DNA of 8,409 nt from Mycoplasmataceae bacterium (GTDB lineage Bacteria; Bacillota_I; Bacilli_A; Mycoplasmatales; Mycoplasmoidaceae): positions 1 through 8,409 of the forward strand of contig JAISKE010000079.1 of assembly GCA_031261045.1 (NCBI GenBank), given 5' to 3'. Positions within the stretch are counted from its first letter, which is position 1. Every line of letters starts with the position of its first letter. Below the pieces are notes generated by a model. That model was not told where the DNA came from and did not search any database. It saw nothing but the letters and a program-made list of their open reading frames with translations. The position numbers and the translations under genes are program-made. Positions 1 to 8,296 of this stretch are shown here, piece after piece.

Positions 1-1151
1 CTGCCAATGATAGATCCGACGATACTTAATGCAAAGATAGCGCCAAATGATAAACCTCAATTCTTATATGCAACTAAGAAGAATATCATTGCTACAATAA
101 AACTACTAACCGAAGCACAGAATGTAAATTTGAAACCTTTTGCTTTGGTTAATTTATTACTTAACAATAACATTAATGGTATCGGAGCAAAAGCAGATGA
201 ATTCATTACAGTAATTTGTCATGATGAACTTAGCCCCATTGAGTTTGATGCAATACTTGTTTGGCTTAATAAGAATAGGTCTAGTCCAAAGAAGAAAAAT
301 GAGAAAAGTATAATTCATCAAATATAGTTTTTATTAGAAAAAGATATTTTTAAACTCTCTCAAAAATTTTTAAATGAGCTCTTTGCTGAAATAGCTTCAT
401 TGCTAGTAGATTTTTTTATTTTCTTACCAGTTTTATCACGAACAATTAAATATGATGGCGGTTCCTTAATCATTACTAATGGGATGATCATTGTCAAAGA
501 CAATGGAGCAAACATTAAACCTAAATACATCATGTGTTGGAAGTGATGGAATACCAAGGGTAATACAGCATAGATTATGGAATAATTAATAGTATCAAAA
601 GCCGCCTTTCAGTGAGTTAATCTTGTTCGACTTTGTGGGTCGCTAGTAATTTCTGGAATGGAAGCATAATATGTAGTCATACAAAGTGAGCTGCCAAATA
701 AATAAACTACAAAAAAACAAAAGAAGTATATGGTATTAAATAATGCCCCATTATTGTAGAGACTTTGATTAGTGGTAAAACTATGTGGATACAACGGACA
801 GGCCATGGCAATATACGCACCAACTAACAAAGTTAATCCAATTAAAACACCTGGTCGTCTACGACCTCATTTAGTTTTAAGATTATCACTTAATGCTGCT
901 AAAGGAATATTCATTAAAGCATCCACTACTCTGCCTATTACAATTAGGATTGTATAAATTGCAATTACAACAATAACTGCTTTTGGGTCTCCCGGTTTAA
1001 AACTAATCACCCCTGCTGAACCATTTAAAGCATTTTCAATGTAAATGGACAAGAACAAGTTAAGAAAACCGGGGCCAAATCCGGCTAAAGCGTATAAAGG
1101 CTCGTGTTTTTTTTGTAACTTACTTAACATCATATAAATAGTTGAACTCAT
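1..1151 (-). CDS. GPH/MelB-like (MFS_2) sugar:cation symporter, 3' end cut by window edge
   Basis: A polytopic membrane transporter; 383 residues are visible and the C-terminus lies beyond the left edge. The family hallmark is at residues 73-100: a GRVVDAL stretch ending TM2, then SDNLKTKWGRRRP in the loop before TM3, matching the R-x-x-D-A / SD-x-x-T-x-W-G-R-R-R-P signature of glycoside-pentoside-hexuronide:cation symporters. About ten hydrophobic segments can be seen, near residues 19-38, 58-73, 100-121, 137-160, 185-200, 208-228, 278-296, 308-325, 335-355 and 365 onward, so roughly two helices are missing. In-frame TGA (Trp) occurs at 869-867, 611-609, 362-360, 320-315 (two), 221-219 and 59-57. 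The ATG at 1151 follows the stop of the acyl-AMP ligase by 24 bases and is the first start in frame; no Shine-Dalgarno sequence is visible. It is last in a three-gene minus-strand cluster. D77 aligns with the cation-binding D55 of MelB, but the position of D59 is Asn (N81). The substrate cannot be told; a sugar is the family default. Confidence 0.85.
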
Positions 1152-1175
1152 TATAAGATAATGGGTTGCAAATAT

Positions 1176-3077
1176 TTATCTTTTCATAAGCAATAGAGCG
1201 AAATCCAATGGAGTAGTTAGTGTTTTTGTTTCTACTAGTTTAATTTCTTTGCCAACCGTCATACTAATTTTGCTTATCAAGCTATAGTAATCTAAACTTG
1301 TACCACCTAAATCTAGAATAAAATCTGTGGCTTCGCTTACTTGATCTAATTTTAGATTAAGCACTTCAGCATAACATTTCCTAACAACATCAATCATTTT
1401 AATTAGTTCAGCAGAATGTTGCGTATTAATTTTAGTTTTATCAATATTATTTTTAATTTTTACAAATAGCTTGGGTGAATTGATAAACGATTGCTTAATA
1501 TTGCCACGTTTCACTTTGCCTAAATTAGTTAAAGGTAGTTCGTTGGTAAAATAGATTTCACGAGGTTTCATATTAATTGGTAAGCTTTTAATTATTTCAA
1601 ATGCTTTATAGTTGATCTCATTTCTAGATGTTTGACTAGTATTTGAAGGTAAACCGATGACTAGTATAATTTTATCATACCCAGATGGTAAACGAATTGC
1701 AATAGCTGCACATCTAACGATAGCGTTGAATTTAAATTGTCTTTCAATATCTTCAGGATTGATATTGGTACCATCTAAACTAATAATGACATCATCACTA
1801 CGGCCAATTATTGTTAAACGTCCATGTCTATCAATAAACTTGTCATTAGTAGTGAACCATGTGTCTTGGTTTAAGATGGTTGTACGATTTTTTTCAATAA
1901 TCTTTTTTGGTAGCATTGCTCCGTTAAGTTCCAGAATACCATTCTTATTAATTCTTCAATTAGTCGTTTTAAATGGTTTACCGACAGATAATAAATTACG
2001 TTTGTTAGCTCGATTTGATAATTCCACACTAACAATTCCGGTTTCAGTCATACCATATCCTTGATGCAAAGCATAACCTAAGCCATTCATTAGTTTTAAA
2101 GTGTCTTGATCAATGGAAGCACCACCAGTTATTAAGAAACTTAAAGTATTACCCAATGCTTGTTGGCGAACTTTCCTTAGCATCTTTCTAGTTAATCAAA
2201 GGCCGAACCTTGGAAAAATGCTTTGCAATCAATTAGTAAATCTAATTACTCTTTTTAACGACTTACGTTTATTTTGTTTTTCAGCTTCCAGTCAAATTTT
2301 CTTAGCAACTGTCTCTCAAACCAAAGGAACACCTAGAAAATGAGTAACACCATGTCTTCGACATGCAAATTGAATTTCATCGGGGTTCACAGAATTAATA
2401 AATACGAATTTAACACCAAAAAAAGTAAATCATAAGTAATTAGCCATTAATCCAAAAACGTGATGTAATGGTAAAAACATTAGCATCTTTATTTTATCAA
2501 TGTGATTAAACTGACTAATCAATCTAGACTGTTTGATAATACCTTTTGCTAACAACAATTGTGCATAAACTGATTCTCCATTAAATTCAACAATTTTTGG
2601 CACATCGGTTGTACCACTAGTTAATAAAATGAATGAATTAGCAAAAGTACTTTCAGTTTCATTTTTACTTATATAGGTAGTTATGGATAAGATGTTTTTA
2701 CCATTAATAATCAACTTAGGTTTTAATCGAGTATTAATGTATTTAAAGTAGTCAAGACTAATTTCATGATCAATAAGTACTGGAATATAACCAGCTTGTA
2801 ATATTCCTCAAAAACAAATAATTCAATTCTTGCTATTTTTACTTTGCAAGAATATTACTTCATCTTTTTTGGGTTTGCCACACTCTTTGACGATGTAACT
2901 GGCAACGTTGTTACATTGTTTAAACAATTCATCATAAGAGGTATAGACAATTTGGTTATTAACATATTCCTCGCAGAAATTCTCATTGGCAAAATGTTTT
3001 TCAATTACTTTTTGGGCTGAAGACATAGTCTTAGGTAAACTAGAAAGTTCTGATAAAAGGGTGTCTCAGATTTTCAC
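1176..3077 (-). CDS. AMP-forming acyl-activating enzyme fused to a C-terminal acyl carrier protein domain
   Basis: This is a 633-residue ANL-superfamily adenylating enzyme (acyl-CoA synthetase / fatty acyl-AMP ligase type) with its own carrier domain. Visible motifs in order: P-loop TSGTTDVPK (153-161); a PLHHVFG stretch after it; GGA (318-320) and YGMTE (341-345), the adenine-binding region; D412 in WFTTND, which contacts the ribose; hinge GRSDD (425-429); and catalytic Lys521 in NLGKVKR. Residues about 560-633 form an ACP domain with the phosphopantetheine site DLGGTSLDY, Ser594. Presumably it activates a carboxylic (fatty) acid as acyl-AMP and transfers it to the pantetheine arm of the fused ACP in cis; that last step is inference. 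In-frame TGA (Trp) occurs at 3068, 2825, 2432 and 1958 among others. The GTG start at 3077 was chosen because AGGAG sits six bases upstream and overlaps the preceding stop; the first ATG (3026) would lose 17 residues and has no such site. It is likely co-transcribed with the HAD-like gene and the transporter. Confidence 0.9.
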
Positions 3078-3083
3078 TTCAGG

Positions 3084-3088
3084 CTCCT
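3084..3088 (-). promoter_or_regulatory. Shine-Dalgarno site fixing the GTG start of the acyl-AMP ligase
   Basis: On the minus strand AGGAG lies six bases before GTG (3077-3075), and its first bases belong to the TAG stop (3089-3087) of the upstream HAD-like gene. Stop, ribosome site and start fall within 15 bases, which suggests translational coupling. It is the best Shine-Dalgarno match in the window and belongs to an operon-internal gene, unlike the apparently leaderless first genes. Confidence 0.75.
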
Positions 3089-4034
3089 AATGATTTTTAT
3101 TCATAGTTTCAACTAATCGTTTAGTGTCAACAATGCCGCGATCTTCAAATTTAGTAACATTTATATCATTGCCTTCAAAGAAAGCATGCGTCATATCTTG
3201 TACAATTTCATCGGTACTAGCTTGAATGTCTATTTGATCATAGTAATCAGTCTTTAGAGCTAAGTATTGATGCATTAAATGGTGTTTGAAAGCGTTGATA
3301 CACTGTTTATTAACAGTATTTAAAGCATAGTAGTAAACTCTCTCAAAGTTACTAATCTTAGTGGTTTCCATTAACTTCAGAATCGCATTATATTTAGTAC
3401 TACCCTTAGAATTAATGGAGAAATAATGGCCTAATCGATTAATTAAAGTTCCTGGTTGTACGACTACATTTCAATCTTTAGCTACAATATTAAAATCCAT
3501 AATAGATTTTTGTAATAATAATCCATTTGTTTGATAAACCATTACACTATAAATTGGTGTGCTCTCTAAGAATTTCGTGAATTTATTGTAATCATTAGTA
3601 TAAGCTAAAGGAATGTAGTGTTTTTGGTTTAAAGACATTGCATTAACTAGATTAGCACTATATGCATATTCCTTAAAAGAACCAGAAGCTAGAACTAAGT
3701 TATCTTGCATTAGGCCGCAATGAACCGCAGCTAATACTGCTTCTCGAAACATCGGGGCTTCTCAAATTACCGTATTGTTCTTGATGTTATAAATTCGGCC
3801 GCCATTATCACTAATAATGTAAGCACTCTTAATATTAATGTCCTTGGTCATTTGTTTTAAAATAGACAAATTGGCATGTCCGACAATTGCTACGTTTTGA
3901 TATAGGGCAGCATTCTTTATAACTCGAGATAACTTACCAACAACTAATTCATTAGTGATATCGTCATTGCTGGGGTTGATATCAATAATAAATAATTTAT
4001 CAAATCTATTAATGGATAGTTTTTTATCTTTCAT
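3087..4034 (-). CDS. Degenerate Cof-type HAD-superfamily protein, probably catalytically inactive
   Basis: A protein of 315 residues, a usual size for Cof/YidA-type (HAD IIB) phosphatases. The overall pattern fits that family: an N-terminal hydrophobic strand ending in Asp (LFIIDIN, D18), the ISDNGGRIYN stretch matching the family's NGA-x-I segment, a cap region, then SINSKGSTKYNAI matching the Lys motif (K214). The catalytic motifs are eroded. Motif I reads DINPS instead of D-x-D-G-T, motif II reads IVGHAN where aTGR is usual, and motif IV reads ALNTVNK (237-243) where GD-x-x-ND is usual. Only D18 and K214 remain, so phosphatase activity looks unlikely; a binding or regulatory role is possible. 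TGA (Trp) codons are at 3764-3762 and 3473-3471. It is the first gene of the minus-strand cluster; its ATG lies seven bases after a TATAAT and the next gene starts ten bases after its stop. The family call is moderate because it rests on weak motifs. Confidence 0.65.
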
Positions 4035-4041
4035 TCTACTA

Positions 4042-4047
4042 ATTATA
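4042..4047 (-). promoter_or_regulatory. -10 box of the minus-strand operon (probably leaderless)
   Basis: A perfect TATAAT reads on the minus strand from 4047 to 4042, with seven bases before the ATG at 4034. Transcription would begin at or next to the start codon. No convincing -35 is visible, which is common in mycoplasmas. Confidence 0.65.
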
Positions 4048-4092
4048 TAAGGTAAATATGTTGATGAGAGAAGTAGGTTTCATATTTATTAA

Positions 4093-4098
4093 TATAAT
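4093..4098 (+). promoter_or_regulatory. -10 box of obg (probably leaderless)
   Basis: A perfect TATAAT lies nine bases before the obg ATG at 4108. There is no purine-rich ribosome site between them and no clear -35 upstream, so initiation close to the start codon is inferred. Confidence 0.6.
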
Positions 4099-4107
4099 TA
4101 ATGCAAC

Positions 4108-5386
<1,279 letters not shown>

Positions 5387-5394
<8 letters not shown>

Positions 5395-5414
5395 TTTATT
5401 ACGTTGTATATAAT
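5387..5414 (+). promoter_or_regulatory. nadE promoter overlapping the obg stop codon
   Basis: TTGATT (5387-5392) and a perfect TATAAT (5409-5414) are 16 bases apart, close to the sigma-70 consensus. The -35 runs into the obg stop (5392-5394). The -10 ends seven bases before the nadE ATG, so the transcript would be leaderless. The gene may also be reached by read-through from obg, since no terminator is seen. Confidence 0.6.
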
Positions 5415-5421
5415 ATCTCCC

Positions 5422-6144
5422 ATGAATAAATACCTTCAATATTTAAGTAAATGAATTAGCGATTATTGTAAAGCAGCTCACGTTAGTGGTATTATTGTTG
5501 GTATCTCTGGCGGAATAGATTCTGCTTTGTTAGCGCAAATCGCGGCCCAAGATAAGAAATTAAAAGTATTGGGTGTTTGAATGAATATTGGCAACAGTGC
5601 TTTAGATATTCAATGTGTGGAAGATCTTAAAAAGCAAAATAAATTTGACATTATTGATATTGACTTAAATACCATCTATGTTCAACAAACTAATTTATTA
5701 AGATTAACTAGCCCTCTAGCTTTAGCCAATTTAAAAGCTAGATTACGTATGACCACCTTATATGCCTTAGCGCAACAAAATAATTTAATTGTGGCTGGCA
5801 CTGGTAATGCTGATGAGTTGTATATGGGCTATTTCACTAAATATGGTGATGGTGCTTGTGATATCTTACCTTTAGCTAATTTAACAAAGGACGATATCTT
5901 TACAGCGTCTAAACTATTGAAATTACCATCTAGAATTATTGAACGTGCGCCATCTGCTAGTCTATTTGCCGGGCAAACCGATGAAAATGAAATGGGCGTA
6001 TCTTATAACGACATTGATGATTATCTATGTGGTAAGAAGATATCTGAAAGTTCCATTAAGATTATTGAGCGTTTTCACAAAGTTAATTCTCATAAATTTC
6101 ATTTACCAATTAAACCAGATAAGCAATTTAAAAAGTTGAAATAA
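5422..6144 (+). CDS. nadE: NH3-dependent NAD+ synthetase
   Basis: It catalyses deamido-NAD+ + ATP + NH3 to NAD+ + AMP + PPi, the last step of NAD synthesis, in the cytoplasm. At 240 residues it is slightly shorter than the usual 245-275 and lacks the glutaminase domain of long NadE forms, so free ammonia is the expected nitrogen donor. Motifs: PP-loop SGGIDS (29-34), NLKARLRM (103-110) at the dimer/active-site helix, GTGNADE (126-132), then GYFTKYGDGACDI, all typical of NadE. TGA (Trp) occurs at 5452 and 5578, so a standard-code reading would lose the PP-loop. The ATG at 5422 precedes the PP-loop at normal distance and lies seven bases after a TATAAT. It sits 27 bases after obg, an order I also recall from the M. 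genitalium/M. pneumoniae group. Confidence 0.96.
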
Positions 6145-6173
6145 TACTGCTACAAATCTTAATATTTTAGATT

Positions 6174-6179
6174 TATAAT
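6174..6179 (+). promoter_or_regulatory. -10 box of the PI-PLC lipoprotein gene (probably leaderless)
   Basis: A perfect TATAAT ends five bases before the ATG at 6185. No Shine-Dalgarno sequence fits in the gap. No -35 is apparent at 16-18 bases. Confidence 0.6.
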
Positions 6180-6184
6180 TAAAT

Positions 6185-7291
6185 ATGAGATTGATACGTA
6201 GAAATATCTGAGTTATTTTAAGTGCAACCACAATCGCCATCATCCCTTTGGTTTCTTCGTGCAGTAAATCATATCAAAACCCTTATGAAATTGACCCCAA
6301 TAATCCTCCCTTCGTAAAAGACTATCCAAAAATGTACGTACGAAAAGTTGATTATCAAAATTGAATGGGTCAATTACCAGATTTCATACCAATCGCCTAC
6401 ATGTCCATACTTGGCACTCATGATACTACTTCATCCGAAAGAAGAGATCCTAGTCAGGAAATTCTACCAGATTGTTATGACTATGCACCCATTCCTTGAC
6501 AAGCTAGGCACGACCAATATTTAACGCTAAGACAACAATTAGATTGTGGGGTTCGGGCTTTTGATATTCGGGTAGATCCTAACGGTTGATGCATCCATCA
6601 ACCTTTTGAGTTGAATGTTCAATATATGGAAGTGGTGTCTACAATTTGTAATTTTCTGCGCGAACATCCGACAGAGTTTGTTGAGTTAGGTGGGTCACCA
6701 ATATTAGATGGTGTAATTGGTGCTGGGCAAGACAAAGGATGAGAACCTAGCATTAAAACAAAAGTAACTGATGCTTGGATTAATGATCATGATTATCGTT
6801 CATATATATGGAATGGTTCTCGTTATGATAATGATACTTCACGTAACTATGATAAACTCGGGGATTTTAGAGGTAAAGTTATTATTGACCCAGAAGGTAC
6901 AAGCGACGACGTGCCGCAACCAGAACGAAAGATGGATGAACGATTCACAGATGATTTATATGGGCATCATTTGACACCAGGTAACTACATCCATGTAAGG
7001 GGTAACCCTTCATTTGACCAAGTGGCCGATAGTGTCAAAACTAGTGCGAACAATTTGTCTAATTCTAATGATCTTATTGTTCGAAATGTTAGTACTGCAG
7101 AAGTTGGCACATTTGATAAAGATGCGCCATGAGATATATTCAATTTTCCTTCCACTTATGCTTATTTTATTAATCCTAAAGTTGAAAAATTTGTTAAGGA
7201 CTTTAAATATCGTATCGGTAGAATTGAATGTGATGGGTTAGACGAAGACTATGCGCACACATTAGTAAATAACAATTTTATTGTGATTTAG
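6185..7291 (+). CDS. Secreted PI-PLC X-domain lipoprotein (candidate phosphatidylinositol phospholipase C)
   Basis: A protein of 368 residues. It opens with a lipoprotein signal peptide: RLIRR, a hydrophobic core and lipobox VSSC with Cys26, so it is probably anchored on the outer face of the membrane. The rest matches the bacterial PI-PLC X domain: MSILGTHDT (73-81) with the first catalytic His79 and Asp80; WQARHDQ (105-111) then TLRQQLDCGVRAFDIRVD (114-131) with substrate-binding Arg129; CIHQPFE with the second catalytic His138; FLREHPTEFVEL; and FRGKVIIDPEG. The His pair with Arg fits the B. cereus PI-PLC mechanism, which cleaves phosphatidylinositol or GPI anchors to diacylglycerol and inositol phosphate. 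Other X-domain proteins have other substrates, so specificity is open. TGA (Trp) occurs at 6209 and several later sites. Downstream is a second lipoprotein gene. Mycoplasma membranes are not known for phosphatidylinositol, so a host lipid is the natural target (inference). Confidence 0.85.
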
Positions 7292-7309
7292 ATTGTCTTT
7301 TTGTATGCG

Positions 7310-7397
7310 CCAATCTAATAGGGATTTATATGCATTTATCTTCATGCAACACATATTTTGATGTTATCAATATCTTAGTGTATTCCTATTTGATTGG
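7310..7397. repeat. 13-bp inverted repeat flanking 62 bases
   Basis: The left arm CCAATCTAATAGG (7310-7322) and the right arm CCTATTTGATTGG (7385-7397) are reverse complements except for one position. The 62-base loop is too long for an ordinary terminator. Inverted arms upstream of a mycoplasma lipoprotein gene resemble recombination sites of invertible switches, but the visible promoter (7417-7444) lies outside the arms. The function is unknown; a chance A+T-rich dyad is not excluded. Confidence 0.5.
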
Positions 7398-7416
7398 AAC
7401 AAAATCTTATCTTTTA

Positions 7417-7444
7417 TTTACCTAAACTTCTCAATATATATAAT
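7417..7444 (+). promoter_or_regulatory. Promoter of the BspA-type lipoprotein gene
   Basis: TTTACC (7417-7422) and a perfect TATAAT (7439-7444) are separated by 16 bases. The ATG of the gene (7463) is 18 bases past the -10, so a short leader of about 10 bases is expected. It contains GAGGA (7455-7459) three bases before the start, a cramped but possible ribosome site. Confidence 0.55.
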
Positions 7445-7462
7445 TCATAAAAATGAGGATGT

Positions 7463-8296
7463 ATGAGCAAATTTAAGAAATCAAATCGAAAAATAAAAAC
7501 GATGTTAGCTATTTTAATACCAGTTGGATTAGTGACTGTTGCTCTAGGAACAGTGCTGTCGATAACGGCGTGTAGTAAGAATAACTATAAATTGGACGCT
7601 GAACGCACTACATTAGACGAAGAACACCAGTCAACCACAATTAGTGCTACTAATAAAAGTAAGGCCGTCAATGCCAACAAATGGACTATCAGTCCTATTG
7701 TTAGTAATTTTAAAGGAATTAATTTTAGTGGATCAGATAATAACCACCAAGCAACTTTATCAGTGAACTATTCAGTATATCAAAATACAACCGCTGATCA
7801 GGATTTTGATATTGTAGCCGATTTTGGTAATAATCATACAGTAAAAATTACGATTACGGTAGCTAAATACGTTGTCATAAATATGCCTTGAGAAGAAGCA
7901 AAACAATATTTTGATATTACTAGTAACACCATCAACGGTTTTAAAACTGATCAACATCAAGAATATGCCTTTATGAAAGCAGCTTTAGATGGTGGCTATA
8001 ACGGTCTTGTGATTGGCAATGAAATTACTTCCATTGGTAATTATGCTTTCGCTGGTTGTGCGGCTTTTGTTTCTAGCTCTGGTATCACTAAAATTGAAAT
8101 GCCCTTAGTCACTTCCATCGGCAACGGTGCCTTCGATGGCTGTGCGAATTTAGAAGCAGTTTCATTATCTACAACGGCATCTATTTCTATCGGCTATAGT
8201 TCATTCACCAACTGTCCTCGATTAACTCTACCGACCACTGGCGGGCTTACTATTTCATCCATTGGCGAAGATGCCTTCGATGGCTGTCGAGTCTAA
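7463..8296 (+). CDS. BspA-type leucine-rich-repeat surface lipoprotein, frameshifted near its 3' end
   Basis: A lipoprotein of 277 residues before a premature TAA (8294-8296). The N-terminus is a lipoprotein signal: a basic stretch (KFKKSNRKIK), a hydrophobic core and lipobox ITAC with Cys37. Residues about 40-145 are Thr/Ser/Asn-rich, probably a beta-sandwich spacer domain as in other mycoplasma lipoproteins. From about residue 184 come BspA (LRR_5) repeats with the pattern SIG-x-x-AF-x-x-C: IGNYAFAGC, IGNGAFDGC, IGYSSFTNC and IGEDAFDGC. Such repeats are known in bacterial and trichomonad surface proteins that bind host matrix or cells. TGA (Trp) is at 7889. The gene stops three codons after the fourth repeat's GC, and the repeat resumes in another frame, so the true product was probably longer (see next entry). 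The ATG at 7463 gives a complete signal peptide. No role beyond surface exposure is shown. Confidence 0.85.

Larger units (their letters stand above)
4035..4107. other. Divergent intergenic promoter region between the HAD-like operon and obg
   Basis: Only 73 bases separate two start codons pointing away from each other. Each side holds a perfect TATAAT close to its start (minus 4047-4042, plus 4093-4098). No operator-like palindrome was seen. The region between the two -10 boxes must hold whatever upstream elements either promoter uses. Confidence 0.65.
7292..7462. other. Intergenic spacer between the two lipoprotein genes
   Basis: This 171-base A+T-rich stretch is the longest non-coding region in the window. 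It holds a near-perfect 13-bp inverted repeat (7310-7322 and 7385-7397), a small TGCAT/ATGCA dyad inside it (7331-7335, 7344-7348), a promoter at 7417-7444 and an eight-codon mini-ORF at 7453-7476. No protein or RNA gene was recognised. Confidence 0.6.

Noticed and set aside
7..327. Plus-strand ORF of 106 codons at the left edge
   Set aside because: It lies antisense to the transporter, whose frame is open here when TGA is read as Trp and encodes clear membrane helices. The plus-strand product has no recognisable motif.
1657..2064. Plus-strand ORF of 135 codons
   Set aside because: It lies antisense to the adenylation domain, whose catalytic motifs are intact on the minus strand.
3024..3026. 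ATG as the start of the acyl-AMP ligase
   Set aside because: No ribosome site precedes it, while the in-frame GTG 51 bases upstream has AGGAG at ideal spacing.
1..4034. The three minus-strand genes, all in the same frame, as one giant protein
   Set aside because: They are separated by TAG (3089-3087) and TAA (1178-1176), which remain stops in table 4, and each has its own start and a complete family domain.
6154..6174. AAATCT/AGATTT dyad after nadE as a transcription terminator
   Set aside because: The stem is only six A+T-rich pairs with a nine-base loop, has no T-run after it, and overlaps the next gene's -10 box.
6911..7241. Two overlapping plus-strand starts inside the PI-PLC gene
   Set aside because: One is just the PI-PLC frame restarted after a TGA; the other is an out-of-frame shadow with no motif or ribosome site.
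7772..7960. Minus-strand ORF of 62 codons opposite the BspA-like gene
   Set aside because: It is antisense to the in-frame lipoprotein and shows no promoter, ribosome site or recognisable motif.
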